From Robiginitomaculum sp. (GTDB lineage: Bacteria > Pseudomonadota > Alphaproteobacteria > Caulobacterales > Maricaulaceae), in the NCBI GenBank assembly GCA_021776595.1, contig JAJFFP010000081.1, forward strand, positions 1 through 41,827: DNA of 41,827 bases, written 5' to 3'. The notes beneath the pieces are model-generated. The model worked only from the letters and a program-made list of their open reading frames with translations, ran no database searches and had not been told where the DNA came from. Positions 6,628 to 16,275 of the stretch are shown one piece after another; position 1 is the first letter of the stretch; the number at the start of each line of letters is the position of its first letter. The position numbers and the translations under genes are program-made.

Positions 6628-7344
6628 TTAAGAGATGGTAGTCCCGAATAAAAACCCGATACCGGCAGTGCCTGCCATAGCAAATGCACCACCAAGCGTG
6701 ACACGTAAAATGGCTTTTGCCACATGCGCCCCACCTGTATATGCTGAAATTCCACCCAAGCCTGCCAGCGTAACCAGCGACACTATGGTGGTAATGTTGG
6801 CAATCATGGGGGCAGGTGAAAAAATAATGGCGGCAACGGGAAGGGTGGCTCCAACCGTAAAGGCGGCACCAGAGGACAGGGCCGCCTGTACCGGTTTGGC
6901 TTGCACGATTTCAGAAATGCCCAGTTCGTCGCGGGCATGGGCTTTTAACGCGTCTTTTGCCATCAATTGATCGGCTACCTTGTGGGCAAGGCCTGGCTCC
7001 AGACCCCGGTCCACATATATATCTGCCAGTTCCTGATGCTCTTGCTCCGGCATGGTGGCCAATTCCTGCTTTTCGCGCTCAATATCTGCCTTTTCGCTAT
7101 CGGCCTGAGAACTCACGGAAACGTATTCCCCCACGGCCATGGACATGGCACCGGCAGCCATGCCGGCAATACCGGTCATCAGAATTTTATCCTGTGCCAT
7201 ACCGGCCGCAGCCACACCGGTGATTAAGCTGGCCGTGGAAACAATACCGTCATTGGCCCCCAGAACGGCCGCACGAAGCCAACCAATTCTGGTAATGAAA
7301 TGGCGCTCTGGAGGTTGGGTTGGTTCTGCTTGTGCGGGGTCCAT
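6628..7344 (-). CDS. VIT1/CCC1-family metal transporter
   Basis: This is an inner-membrane protein of the vacuolar iron transporter family, expected to move Fe(II) or Mn(II). The sequence opens with a soluble tail, then RAAVLGANDGIVSTASLITGV, the family's first helix with its conserved Asp. A second helix ends in GEYVSVSSQ. A charged cytoplasmic segment rich in Glu follows (about 75-135; metal-binding in the family), then three more helices. The ATG at 7344 has GGAG six bases upstream; ATGs at 7347 and 7356 are alternatives. It is a single gene flanked by gaps of 64 and about 130 bp. Confidence 0.9.
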   Translation of the reverse strand: MDPAQAEPTQPPERHFITRIGWLRAAVLGANDGIVSTASLITGVAAAGMAQDKILMTGIAGMAAGAMSMAVGEYVSVSSQADSEKADIEREKQELATMPEQEHQELADIYVDRGLEPGLAHKVADQLMAKDALKAHARDELGISEIVQAKPVQAALSSGAAFTVGATLPVAAIIFSPAPMIANITTIVSLVTLAGLGGISAYTGGAHVAKAILRVTLGGAFAMAGTAGIGFLFGTTIS

Positions 7345-7471
7345 CATAGTCTCCATATGCTGTCGTCACCGCACTTGATTCAATAACCCAATTAAGTCCG
7401 GATACCAATTAAACCGACAACCAATATTGATAAAACTCACGAGAAAATGCAAACAAATTCAGGGTGATAAC

Positions 7472-8245
7472 TCATTGAAACGTGCCCCCGTACAGTTTCA
7501 AAAACCCGGTTACGGTGTCCCAAACGGCACTGGTATCTAAGTGGGTGCGGCTTTCGACCAGCATGGAAGAGCCATGCGCCCCATGCTCGGCAATAAAAGT
7601 TTGATAACCGCGTTCTTTGAGTTTGGCGAATTGTGCTTTGCGGTTTTTCATTTCGCTGCGCGGGCTAAGGGCCAAGACCGGCACGGCCACACTATCAAGA
7701 TACTGGTTGGCATTACAGGCGCCCATTGCCCGCCCGGAACCGGGAGAGAAGGATAGAACCGCCGTCAGGTCGTCCTTGTGATCGCCGCCGAGTTTCAAGA
7801 CCAGTGCGGCACTGTAGGAACTGCCCCAGGCAAAGCGTGGCCCGGTATAACTATTGTCTATGGCATATTGGAGGGCGGCTTCCATATCGGGATAGGCGGC
7901 GCAAAAGCGTGTGCTTTTCCCCAGTGCATTCACAGTTCGGTTAGATGCGCCAAAATAATTGCCGCCTGATCGTTGATCAACGGCCAGCACATTTAAGCCC
8001 ATATCGGTAAGTCTTGGAATAATGGTGCCATATTCGCCCCGCGCATTGGCCCCGGCCTGATGGAACAGCATGACCAAAGGCGCGGTTTTACCGCTTTTGG
8101 CCGCATATAAGTCTGCATAAACCATAACCCCGTCGGCTGCGGTGAATTGCACTTCGTTTGCCTTCACCGTTTCGCTGGCCGCAGAAGGCCAAGGCATCCC
8201 CACCCAGGTCACAACCAGTAAAGTCAGCAAAATTCGTGTCATCAT
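7472..8245 (-). CDS. Exported alpha/beta hydrolase (dienelactone hydrolase-like)
   Basis: A 257-residue exported serine hydrolase. The signal sequence ends about SAASE (24). The alpha/beta fold shows the oxyanion region VMLFHQAGAN, the nucleophile elbow WGSSYSAA with its serine after the glycine, and a late HGAHGSS histidine. FCAAYPDMEAALQYA is a typical helix of this group. The natural ester or lactone substrate is unknown. It stands alone, 40 bp upstream of the stop of the next minus-strand gene. Confidence 0.85.
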   Translation of the reverse strand: MMTRILLTLLVVTWVGMPWPSAASETVKANEVQFTAADGVMVYADLYAAKSGKTAPLVMLFHQAGANARGEYGTIIPRLTDMGLNVLAVDQRSGGNYFGASNRTVNALGKSTRFCAAYPDMEAALQYAIDNSYTGPRFAWGSSYSAALVLKLGGDHKDDLTAVLSFSPGSGRAMGACNANQYLDSVAVPVLALSPRSEMKNRKAQFAKLKERGYQTFIAEHGAHGSSMLVESRTHLDTSAVWDTVTGFLKLYGGTFQ

Positions 8246-8285
8246 GATCTTTCTCTTTCAAAAACGAATGGGCCGATCGCAATTT

Positions 8286-9866
8286 TTATTGCGAGGTAAA
8301 ACTGTCGGCGCTGGCACTGGCCCAGGAGGACGCCAGATAAGTGCTGCCCGGATCATCAAGCAAAATATTGCGCGCCAGAAAGTCATAAACCTCATTGGCC
8401 GGGCGGGCATCGGTGGCACCGACCCGGTGATAGATATGGCATGGTTTCAATTCATCAGGGTGTGTGCATCCGGCTGCCGCCACCACTTCACTGAGGGCGC
8501 GGATGGTGTTTTTGTGATAACTGGCCACACGCTTGGCTTTGGTGGCCACATCCAGACCGCGTTGCAGCAATTTGTCTTGCGTCGCAATACCGGTCGGGCA
8601 ATGATTGGTGTGACAGTTCAGCGACTGCACACAGCCCAGTGCAAACATGAAGCCGCGCCCGGCATTACACCAGTCCGCGCCCATGGCCATGGACGATGCC
8701 AGCCCGAAGGCCGAAATCATCTTGCCCGAAGCGCCGATGCGAATGTCATCTTTAAGACCTGCCCCCATCAGGGCATTTCGCGCAAAAATCAGGCCATCGC
8801 GCAATGGCACACCGATATGGTCCTGAAACTCCACCGGTGCGGCCCCGGTGCCGCCTTCGGCGCCGTCCACCACAATAAAGTCGGGCCTGATCCCGGTTTG
8901 CAGCATGGCTTTGATAACGCCCAGGAATTCCCACCTGTGACCGATACAGAGTTTGAATCCCACCGGCTTGCCACCGGAGAGTGCACGTAAGTTCGCAATA
9001 AATTTCATCAGGCCAATGGGGGTGGAAAACGCCGAATGATAGGGCGGTGAGTCGCAACGCACCCCTTCGGGGATACCACGGGTCATAGCGATCTCGCGGG
9101 TAACTTTTGCGCCCGGCAAGACACCGCCATGGCCGGGTTTTGCCCCCTGACTGAGTTTAATTTCGATCATTTTTACGGCGTCCTGCACCGCATTTTCCTT
9201 GAATTTGTCGGCATCAAAGCCGCCATCTTTTGCCCGACAGCCAAAATAACCGGTGCCAATTTCCCAGACCAGATCCCCACCCTTTTGGTGATAAGGACTG
9301 ATCGCGCCTTCGCCGGTATCGTGATAAAAGCCGCCCATGGCTGCGCCACGGTTCAGCGCTTCGATGGCATGGGAACCCAGCGCCCCAAAGCTCATCGCCG
9401 AGATATTAAATACACTCGATGAATAAGGTTGCTTGCAATCCTTGCCACCCACATCCACGCGCAAATCTTGTTTTTCTGCTTTTTTTGCCGCCATGGAATG
9501 GTTCAGCCATTCATAGCGTTCTTCATTAAAATCAATATGGCTGCCAAACGGCTCTACGCTGATGACGTTTTTGGCCCGCCGATAAACCAGACTGCGCTGC
9601 TCGCGATTATAGGGCATGCCATCGGTATCGCTCTCGACCAGATATTGCCGTAAATATGGCCGCACCAGTTCCAGCACCCAGCGCGCCCGGCCCATAATCG
9701 GGAAATTGCGCCACAAGGCATGGCGGCGCTGCACCAGATCAAAAATTCCGTAAAGCACCAGAATCGCAAAAAAGGCGGCACTGATATAAAAATATCGGGA
9801 CAGGCTGGTGAACTGCAATGAAGCAATAAACAGGGAAACCGAAGCAAAAAAAGTAAAAAAGCGCAT
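8286..9866 (-). CDS. FMN-binding glutamate synthase-family protein, membrane anchored
   Basis: This 526-residue protein carries the FMN/Fe-S synthase domain of glutamate synthase (GltB-like) without the amidotransferase part. Two N-terminal hydrophobic helices (about 5-45) suggest a membrane anchor. The synthase core includes NISAMSFGALG, GAKPGHGGVLPG and VDGAEGGTGAAP. A C-X5-C-X4-C set (Cys412, Cys418, Cys423 in CVQSLNCHTNHC) matches the [3Fe-4S] ligands of GltB. Proteins of this type are widespread, but their substrate is not established. The start lies 37 bp from the divergent sixA-like gene. Confidence 0.92.
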   Translation of the reverse strand: MRFFTFFASVSLFIASLQFTSLSRYFYISAAFFAILVLYGIFDLVQRRHALWRNFPIMGRARWVLELVRPYLRQYLVESDTDGMPYNREQRSLVYRRAKNVISVEPFGSHIDFNEERYEWLNHSMAAKKAEKQDLRVDVGGKDCKQPYSSSVFNISAMSFGALGSHAIEALNRGAAMGGFYHDTGEGAISPYHQKGGDLVWEIGTGYFGCRAKDGGFDADKFKENAVQDAVKMIEIKLSQGAKPGHGGVLPGAKVTREIAMTRGIPEGVRCDSPPYHSAFSTPIGLMKFIANLRALSGGKPVGFKLCIGHRWEFLGVIKAMLQTGIRPDFIVVDGAEGGTGAAPVEFQDHIGVPLRDGLIFARNALMGAGLKDDIRIGASGKMISAFGLASSMAMGADWCNAGRGFMFALGCVQSLNCHTNHCPTGIATQDKLLQRGLDVATKAKRVASYHKNTIRALSEVVAAAGCTHPDELKPCHIYHRVGATDARPANEVYDFLARNILLDDPGSTYLASSWASASADSFTSQ

Positions 9867-9903
9867 ACACTACGCTAGTCAGCCATTTGATTCGGGTCAA
9901 ATC

Positions 9904-10398
9904 ATGCAGCAAGTATTGCTTATCCGCCATGCCAAAGCCGCCGCCTATGGCCATGAACCCGGCGATCATTCCCGGCCTTTGTCTGCAAAAGGGCATGAAC
10001 ACGCACTGGCCTTGGGCGAAATGCTGGCCAAGGCGGGTTGTGCACCCGATATTGGCATGATTTCCACGGCACAGCGCACCCTTGAAACTTGGCAGGATAT
10101 GAGCGCATCCTTTGGTAAATGTGCACTGCACCTCCAGGAATCGCTCTATCTGGCATCGCCTAAAACCCTGGCGCAGGCCGCCCGTCAGTATGGCAAGGGA
10201 CAGGGAACGCTGGCGTTGGTTGCCCATAATCCGGGTATCGCGCTGTTTGCCCATCAACTTTTTGATCAGGGTTTTGACCATGATCGCGAAGCCGCGCACC
10301 GGCTTGGGGAAAACTTCAAAACCGGTTGGGCGGCGGCGTTTGAGATGCGCGAGGAAGGCCCAAGGCTGGTGCATCTGTTTGATCCGCGCGATCTGTGA
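9904..10398 (+). CDS. SixA-type histidine phosphatase
   Basis: This is a small histidine phosphatase of 164 residues. The N-terminal LLIRHAKA is the RHxK form typical of SixA, which removes phosphate from phosphohistidine on proteins. The second catalytic histidine is in LVAHNPGI. The frame opens further upstream, but the ATG at 9904 starts the family alignment directly. In the SixA family the target is often a His-phosphotransfer domain; none is encoded here, so the partner is unknown. It is followed by mmsA after 97 bp. Confidence 0.85.
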   Translation: MQQVLLIRHAKAAAYGHEPGDHSRPLSAKGHEHALALGEMLAKAGCAPDIGMISTAQRTLETWQDMSASFGKCALHLQESLYLASPKTLAQAARQYGKGQGTLALVAHNPGIALFAHQLFDQGFDHDREAAHRLGENFKTGWAAAFEMREEGPRLVHLFDPRDL

Positions 10399-10495
10399 CA
10401 CCTGCGCATCTGGACGCCATTGCGCCCAGGGCGTATCACGCCGCTATAAAATTACATCCGCAAAAGAGTTGCCCGAAAATTAAAGGAGCACAATC

Positions 10496-11995
10496 ATGAC
10501 CCGCGAATTGAGCCATTACGTAAACGGTGAGGCTGTATCTGGAAAATCGGGCAGGTTTTCTGATGTGTATGATCCCAATACCGGCATTGTGCAGGCCAAA
10601 ACCCCCTTGGCCAGCGCCGTCGAGGTGAGTGATGCGGTGGCCGCCGCGCAGGCGGCTTTTCCGGCCTGGGCGGCCATGAACCCGCAACGCCGGGCGCGGG
10701 TGATGTTCCGCTTTAAGGATTTGCTGGAACAGCATATGGACGAGCTGGCCGAATTGCTCTCGTCTGAACATGGCAAGGTGGTGGCCGATTCGCGCGGCGA
10801 TGTGCAACGTGGCATGGAAGTGATCGAATTTGCCTGTGGCATTCCGCATTTGCAAAAAGGCGAATACACCGAAGGGGCCGGCCCCGGCATTGATGTATAT
10901 TCCATGCACCAGCCTCTGGGCGTGGTTGCGGGCATTACGCCTTTTAACTTTCCGGCGATGATTCCCATGTGGATGTTTGGTGTAGCCATTGCCTGTGGCA
11001 ATACCTTCATTATCAAGCCATCCGAAAAAGACCCGTCCGTGCCCTTGCGTTTGGCTGAACTGTTTCTGGAGGCCGGTGCCCCCAAAGGGGTGTTGAATGT
11101 AATCAATGGCGACAAGGAAGCAGTGGATGCGCTGCTTGAACACCCGGATGTGAAAGCCATCAGCTTTGTTGGCTCTTCCGATATTGCCCATTATGTTTCT
11201 CATACCGGTGCCAAACACGGCAAGCGGGTGCAGGCCATGGCCGGGGCAAAAAACCATGGCATTATCCTGCCAGATGCAGATATGGATCAGGTGGTGCGCG
11301 ACTTTTTAGGGGCCGCCTTTGGCTCGGCCGGGGAACGCTGCATGGCGTTGCCGGTGGCTGTGCCGGTGGGCGATGCTACGGCGGACGAATTTATTGCCCG
11401 CATGGTGCCGGAGATCAAAAAACTCAAAGTCGGCATTTCCACTGATTCTGATGCCCATTATGGCCCGGTGGTCAGTGCCGCCCATAAAGTCCGCGTCGAA
11501 AATTATATTGCCATGTGCGAAGAAGAAGGCGGCAAGCTGCTGGTTGATGGCCGTGGCCTGACCTTGCAGGGGCATGAGAACGGCTTTTTTATCGGCCCAA
11601 CCCTGTTTGATCATGTGACGGCGGATATGCGCTCCTATACCGACGAAATTTTTGGCCCGGTATTGCAGGTGGTGCGCGCCCAAACCCTGGAAGAAGCCGC
11701 CGCTTTGCCTTCCAACCATCAATATGGCAATGGGGTTGCCATCTTTACGCGTAACGGCCTGGCGGCGCGGGAGTTTGCCGCCAAAGTGCAGGTGGGAATG
11801 GTTGGTATTAATGTGCCGATCCCGGTGCCGGTGGCTTATCATACCTTTGGCGGCTGGAAACGTTCTGCCTTTGCCGATACCAACCAGCACGGCACCGAAG
11901 GCGTTCGCTTCTGGACCAAGATCAAAACCGTGACCCAGCGCTGGCCCGATGGTTCCGTCGATGATCAGAGTTTCATTATTCCCACCATGGGGTAG
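10496..11995 (+). CDS. mmsA: CoA-acylating methylmalonate-semialdehyde dehydrogenase
   Basis: This aldehyde dehydrogenase converts methylmalonate (or malonate) semialdehyde to propionyl-CoA (or acetyl-CoA) with NAD and CoA, releasing CO2; it serves valine, beta-alanine, thymine or inositol breakdown. The 499 residues match the family length. Visible signatures are TPFNFPAMIP, the nucleotide site FVGSS, and the catalytic Cys282 in GERCMALPVAVPVG, which is characteristic of MmsA/IolA. The MVGINVPIPVP end is also diagnostic. AAAGGAG gives a strong ribosome site. It forms an operon with the class V aminotransferase, whose ATG comes 9 bp after the stop. Confidence 0.95.
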   Translation: MTRELSHYVNGEAVSGKSGRFSDVYDPNTGIVQAKTPLASAVEVSDAVAAAQAAFPAWAAMNPQRRARVMFRFKDLLEQHMDELAELLSSEHGKVVADSRGDVQRGMEVIEFACGIPHLQKGEYTEGAGPGIDVYSMHQPLGVVAGITPFNFPAMIPMWMFGVAIACGNTFIIKPSEKDPSVPLRLAELFLEAGAPKGVLNVINGDKEAVDALLEHPDVKAISFVGSSDIAHYVSHTGAKHGKRVQAMAGAKNHGIILPDADMDQVVRDFLGAAFGSAGERCMALPVAVPVGDATADEFIARMVPEIKKLKVGISTDSDAHYGPVVSAAHKVRVENYIAMCEEEGGKLLVDGRGLTLQGHENGFFIGPTLFDHVTADMRSYTDEIFGPVLQVVRAQTLEEAAALPSNHQYGNGVAIFTRNGLAAREFAAKVQVGMVGINVPIPVPVAYHTFGGWKRSAFADTNQHGTEGVRFWTKIKTVTQRWPDGSVDDQSFIIPTMG

Positions 11996-12004
11996 GTGCT
12001 AAAC

Positions 12005-13120
12005 ATGAAACCTTTTCACCCAACACCTAAAACCCTGATGGGGCCGGGACCATCCGATGTGCCGCCGCGCATATTAGAGGCCATGGCACGACCAACCGTG
12101 GGCCATCTGGACCCGCAATTCATCACGTTGATGGACCAGATCAAATCGCTCTTGCGGTATGCCTTTCAGAGCAAGAATCCGCTGACTTTCCCTGTTTCTG
12201 CACCGGGATCGGCGGGCATGGAAACCTGTTTTGTCAACCTCATTGAGCCGGGCGATACGGTGGTGGTGTGCGTCAATGGGGTGTTTGGCGGCCGCATGGT
12301 GGAAAATGTTACCCGCGCTGGCGGCACCGCCGTTGTGGTCAGTGATGAATGGGGCAAGCCGGTTGACCCACAAAAGGTCGAAGACACCTTAAAGGCGCAC
12401 CCGGAAAGCAAAATTCTGGCCTTTGTTCATGCCGAAACCTCCACCGGGGTTCTCTCGGATGCCAAAACTCTTTGTTCATTGGCACGGGCACATGATGTCT
12501 TAAGCATTGTTGATGCCGTAACCTCGCTGGGCGGCGTGCCGGTCAAGGTAGATGAATGGGGTGTTGATGCGATTTATTCAGGCACACAAAAATGCCTGTC
12601 CGTGCCGCCGGGGCTTTCCCCGATCAGCTTTGGAGAACGGGCCATTGCCGCTATTGAGGCCCGCGTGTCACCGGTGCAAAGCTGGTTTCTGGATCTCAGC
12701 CTGGTGATGAACTACTGGCAGGGAGACGGTGGTAGGTCCTATCACCACACCGCGCCCATCAATGCCATGTATGCCTTGCATGAGGGGCTTTTAATGTTGC
12801 ACGAAGAAGGGCTGGCGGCTGCCTTTTACCGTCATCAAAGTCAGCACGAAAATTTGCGCGATGGGTTGGAAGATTTAGGCTTCTCGTTTCTGGTCGAGCC
12901 GGATTATCGCTTGCCGCAATTAAACACGGTTCGTCTTCCTGAGCATGTCAAAGATGAAGCGGCGATCCGTAAATCCCTGCTGGAAAAACATGATCTTGAG
13001 ATCGGTGCAGGGCTTGGCGCGCTGGCCGGCAAGGTCTGGCGTATTGGCCTGATGGGGGCCAGCGCCTGCCCGAAGAATGTTGAAAAATGCCTGGGTGCGC
13101 TGAAGGAAGAGCTTGGCTAG
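12005..13120 (+). CDS. Class V aminotransferase, alanine/serine-glyoxylate type
   Basis: This PLP-dependent class V aminotransferase of 371 residues resembles alanine-glyoxylate (AGXT) or serine-glyoxylate transaminases. The N-terminal MGPGPSDVPPRILEAM, the HAETSTG loop and the Schiff-base lysine K196 in YSGTQKCLSVPPG are typical. It transfers an amino group to glyoxylate or pyruvate. The ATG at 12005 with TAGGTG ahead is chosen over a GTG at 11996. The partnership with mmsA suggests the aminotransferase could make a semialdehyde that mmsA consumes, but this is inference. Its TAG shares CTAG with the stop of the convergent acetyltransferase. Confidence 0.9.
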   Translation: MKPFHPTPKTLMGPGPSDVPPRILEAMARPTVGHLDPQFITLMDQIKSLLRYAFQSKNPLTFPVSAPGSAGMETCFVNLIEPGDTVVVCVNGVFGGRMVENVTRAGGTAVVVSDEWGKPVDPQKVEDTLKAHPESKILAFVHAETSTGVLSDAKTLCSLARAHDVLSIVDAVTSLGGVPVKVDEWGVDAIYSGTQKCLSVPPGLSPISFGERAIAAIEARVSPVQSWFLDLSLVMNYWQGDGGRSYHHTAPINAMYALHEGLLMLHEEGLAAAFYRHQSQHENLRDGLEDLGFSFLVEPDYRLPQLNTVRLPEHVKDEAAIRKSLLEKHDLEIGAGLGALAGKVWRIGLMGASACPKNVEKCLGALKEELG

Positions 13121-13647
13121 TCCGGCAATTCAACCCGGCCATAAATCAAGCTGTCGCGCACGCCGATATGGGTATCCCAATTGCCTTTTAGGCGGCCTTC
13201 ATAGGTCATGCCGCATTTCTCCGCAATGCGAATAGAACCGATATTATCCGGATCCATATCGGCATAAATGCGACGCATGCCCTCAGCCTTGAACCCATAA
13301 TTGACCACCGCCCTGGCAGCTTCTGCCATAATTCCCTGTCCCCATACCTCTCGGCGCAAGATATAGCCAAGCTCGGCTATGCCTTCATTACGCCCCGGAT
13401 AGATCATCACCCAACCAAGAACAGGCTGGCCTTCCCCTTTGGTGATCGCCCAGGTCAGGCTATCGCGCTTACCAATAGTATCATCTACCCGTTTTTGCGA
13501 TTGTTCTAATGCTGCATATGGGCCATTTGTCCAGTATTTACAAACCACTTCATCAGAAAAGGCGACATGCAAGTCAACCGCATCGGATGATTGCAAGGCA
13601 CGCAGTATCAAGCGTTCTGTGGTCAGGGTCGGCGGTGGAAATTTCAT
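13117..13647 (-). CDS. GNAT acetyltransferase, RimJ/RimL type
   Basis: A 176-residue GNAT-fold N-acetyltransferase. The start [12 protein letters not shown] is the classical RimJ/RimL opening; the acetyl-CoA site is in the [17 protein letters not shown] segment, and the C-terminal half has the [17 protein letters not shown] motif. It may acetylate a ribosomal protein N-terminus or a small molecule. The ATG overlaps the rlmN stop (ATGA), so the two genes are translated together. Its stop overlaps that of the opposite gene by four bases. Confidence 0.9.
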   Translation of the reverse strand: MKFPPPTLTTERLILRALQSSDAVDLHVAFSDEVVCKYWTNGPYAALEQSQKRVDDTIGKRDSLTWAITKGEGQPVLGWVMIYPGRNEGIAELGYILRREVWGQGIMAEAARAVVNYGFKAEGMRRIYADMDPDNIGSIRIAEKCGMTYEGRLKGNWDTHIGVRDSLIYGRVELPD

Positions 13648-14783
13648 GACGGGCTTTGCGCGGCCAGACGTTCCTTCATGCGTTCACTGGCGCGCTTTTT
13701 AATACTTTGCGATCGCAATTGCCCGCAGGCGGCATCAATATCGCGTCCGCGCGGCGTGCGGATCGGCGAAGCATAACCGGCCTTGTTGACGATCTGTGCA
13801 AATTCCTCAATGCGCCCCCAGTTTGAACATTCATAGGGCGCACCAGGCCAAGGGTTGAACGGGATCAGGTTGATCTTGGCCGGTATGCCTTTGAGCAAAC
13901 GCACCAGCTCGCGCGCTTCGGCATCACTGTCATTTACGCCGTTTAACATCACATATTCAAAGGTGATGCGCCGGGCATTACTGGCCCCCGGATAGGTGCG
14001 ACAAGCATTTAGCAAATCTTTCAAAGGGTAGGCCTTGTTGATCGGCACCAGTTCATTGCGCAATTCATCATTCACCGCATGCAGGGATATGGCCAGCATG
14101 GCTTGCGTTTGTGCACCAAGGTCGTGCATTTTTGGCACCACACCGGAGGTGGAAACCGTAATCCGGCGTCGTGAGATGGCTATGCCTTCTCCGTCGCTTA
14201 ATATCGCCATGGCTGCCGCCACATTTTCCAAATTATAAAGTGGCTCGCCCATGCCCATAAACACAATATTGGTTATGGCGCGACTTTCCTGATCTATGGG
14301 GGATTTTGGCCAGTCATCCAGATCATCACGGGCGATCATGATCTGGGTAACAATCTCGGCGGCGGTCAAATTGCGCACCAGCGCTTGCGTTCCGGTATGG
14401 CAAAAGGTGCAATTGAGTGTGCAGCCAACTTGCGAAGAAATGCACAGCGCACCGGAGCGCCCGACCCCTGGTATATAAACCGCTTCAACCTCAATGCCCG
14501 GCCCAAGTTTGATCAGGTATTTTCGGGTGCCATCCTTGGACACTTGCCGCTCGCTCAAATCGGGACGTGACAGCGTATGGCGCTCTTCAAGGGTGGCGCG
14601 CAATGGCTTGGCCATATCGGTCATTTGCGCGAAATCAATTGCGCCCGAATAATATACCCAGCGCCATAGCTGGTTCAGGCGCATCCGCACCTGTTTTTCA
14701 GGCACGTCAACGCCCATCAGCACATCGTGCAAGGCTTCGCGGCTCATCCCTGCCAGTGAGGTTTTATTGATCATCTCGGTCAT
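13644..14783 (-). CDS. rlmN: 23S rRNA/tRNA adenine-C2 methyltransferase RlmN
   Basis: This radical SAM enzyme methylates C2 of A2503 in 23S rRNA and A37 in some tRNAs. The 379 residues contain the cluster ligands Cys121, Cys125 and Cys128 (GCTLNCTFC). Cys114, seven residues before the cluster, is the site that carries the transient methyl group, and its partner Cys sits in DIDAACGQL near the C-terminus. The GEPLYN motif is clear. It follows the IalB-like gene by 17 bp and overlaps the acetyltransferase, giving a three-gene unit on the minus strand. Confidence 0.97.
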   Translation of the reverse strand: MTEMINKTSLAGMSREALHDVLMGVDVPEKQVRMRLNQLWRWVYYSGAIDFAQMTDMAKPLRATLEERHTLSRPDLSERQVSKDGTRKYLIKLGPGIEVEAVYIPGVGRSGALCISSQVGCTLNCTFCHTGTQALVRNLTAAEIVTQIMIARDDLDDWPKSPIDQESRAITNIVFMGMGEPLYNLENVAAAMAILSDGEGIAISRRRITVSTSGVVPKMHDLGAQTQAMLAISLHAVNDELRNELVPINKAYPLKDLLNACRTYPGASNARRITFEYVMLNGVNDSDAEARELVRLLKGIPAKINLIPFNPWPGAPYECSNWGRIEEFAQIVNKAGYASPIRTPRGRDIDAACGQLRSQSIKKRASERMKERLAAQSPS

Positions 14784-14800
14784 GGGCGGCTTATATAGCG

Positions 14801-15310
14801 CTATTTACAAAGCGCGTCAGCTTTTTGCAGTGCCGCAGTAATCCCCGATAGTGAAAATTCATACGTGGTGGCGGTTCCCCGCGCTGATCTGGCCTCAACC
14901 CGTAACAGGGAGCCTTTGCGCATGGCCGACACCAGTTTTCTTTCATCGGCGGCTTCTTCGATAAACGCCTCTTTTCCATCGGCATACATGGTGATGCGTG
15001 TGGAGCCGACACGGGCCTTGGGCGGCGGTGTGGCCTTTAATGTGTAGCCGGTCATCAGGCTGGGTTGATGTTTAGCTGAACCAGACTTCCAGGAGGAGAC
15101 GAAAAAAATCACATCCCCATGATCCACATTTTTTGGGGCTTTGTCCTGGGCGAAGCTGCGCACATAACATAAGGTGTCACCACCGCTTTTGGTGGTAAAT
15201 ACCGCCCAGTCCTTGACCGTCTGGTGCAATTTTGGGGCAGCCGCGCGCGCCTGAGCAGCCATTAAAAAGGCCACTGCCATGACAATAAGAGAATTAATAA
15301 CCGGACGCAT
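14801..15310 (-). CDS. Invasion-associated locus B (IalB) family protein
   Basis: A 169-residue exported protein of the IalB family, common in Alphaproteobacteria. The signal peptide ends near ARA (about 23). The mature part begins with the typical WAVF and CYV pattern, and the Cys at the very end could pair with that of CYVRS. The family role is unclear; in Bartonella IalB is linked with erythrocyte invasion, but most members are in free-living bacteria. A GTG occurs at 15316, but the ATG at 15310 has AGGAG five bases upstream. It precedes rlmN. Confidence 0.85.
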   Translation of the reverse strand: MRPVINSLIVMAVAFLMAAQARAAAPKLHQTVKDWAVFTTKSGGDTLCYVRSFAQDKAPKNVDHGDVIFFVSSWKSGSAKHQPSLMTGYTLKATPPPKARVGSTRITMYADGKEAFIEEAADERKLVSAMRKGSLLRVEARSARGTATTYEFSLSGITAALQKADALCK

Positions 15311-15376
15311 ATTCACTCCTAACTCTCCCCGCTATTTCAGACCTGACATATAAACCCGGCCCGGCTTAATCCACCC

Positions 15377-16249
15377 TTAACGAAACACATCAACGGTGAT
15401 ATTGCCCTGTCCGTCACAGGCGGCGCGGCGCATGCCATGCGAGATAAAGGGCAGCGCGATGCGCCCTTGTCCATCCACCGCGATCAGCCCGCCATCACCG
15501 CCCTGGCGTTCCATATCGGCGAGCGCCCCGGCCGCCGCCGCATCAACGCTCATGCCTGCATATTTCATGCGCGCTGAGACATCGGCAGCCACGGCCGCAC
15601 GGATGAAATACTCTCCCTGACCCGTGCAGGAAACCGCCACCCGCTCATCTGCCCATGTGCCTGCGCCTATCAGGGGACTGTCGCCCACCCGGCCCGGCAT
15701 TTTGTTCAGCACCCCGCCGGTGGATGTGCCGGCGCAAAGCGCGCCCGTATTGTCCAGCACTACACATCCCACCGTGCCATGGGATAGTGCATCTGTAGCG
15801 GCCATAGAGCTGGCCACCGGTGTGTAATAGTTTTGCGGATCATCCACCGGCTGCAGATTCATTTCGGCGCAAAAGGCTTTTGCCCCTGCGCCTGCCAGTA
15901 GAACATGAGGCGTGTTTTCCATGACAGCCTTTGCAGCCAAAATGGGCGAGCGAAACCCCGATAAGGCACAAACCGCGCCCGCGCGCCTTGCCGCACCATC
16001 CATCACCGCAGCATCCAGCTCGAACCGGCCTTCACGGTTAGGTGCCGCCCCTTTACCGGCAATATAAAGCCCGGCTTCTTCAAGCCCCCTAATCACAGTG
16101 ATCACCACATCCATAGCCGGTGCGCCTTTGGCCAGCATGGCGCGCCCATCTTCCAGCATAGCGGTCATATTGGCAATTTCGCGTGATTGATCTGAATTGC
16201 GTATGGGGCCCGCACCACCGTGCAAAGCCAGCGCGTAAGGAATGCTCAT
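15377..16249 (-). CDS. Isoaspartyl peptidase/L-asparaginase (Ntn hydrolase)
   Basis: This is a plant-type asparaginase, an N-terminal nucleophile hydrolase that removes N-terminal isoaspartyl residues and can hydrolyse asparagine. The 290-residue precursor cleaves itself before the threonine of HGTVGCVVLD (Thr159), which becomes the nucleophile of the beta subunit. The ALHGGAG start, the TSTGG loop and TGQGEYFIR are all present. The ATG at 16249 has AAGGA six bases ahead and is preferred over an upstream TTG. It is 26 bp after the DUF1232 gene on the same strand, so the two may be co-transcribed. Confidence 0.93.
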   Translation of the reverse strand: MSIPYALALHGGAGPIRNSDQSREIANMTAMLEDGRAMLAKGAPAMDVVITVIRGLEEAGLYIAGKGAAPNREGRFELDAAVMDGAARRAGAVCALSGFRSPILAAKAVMENTPHVLLAGAGAKAFCAEMNLQPVDDPQNYYTPVASSMAATDALSHGTVGCVVLDNTGALCAGTSTGGVLNKMPGRVGDSPLIGAGTWADERVAVSCTGQGEYFIRAAVAADVSARMKYAGMSVDAAAAGALADMERQGGDGGLIAVDGQGRIALPFISHGMRRAACDGQGNITVDVFR

Positions 16250-16275
16250 CAATTATCCTTCCATAACAGGTTTTG

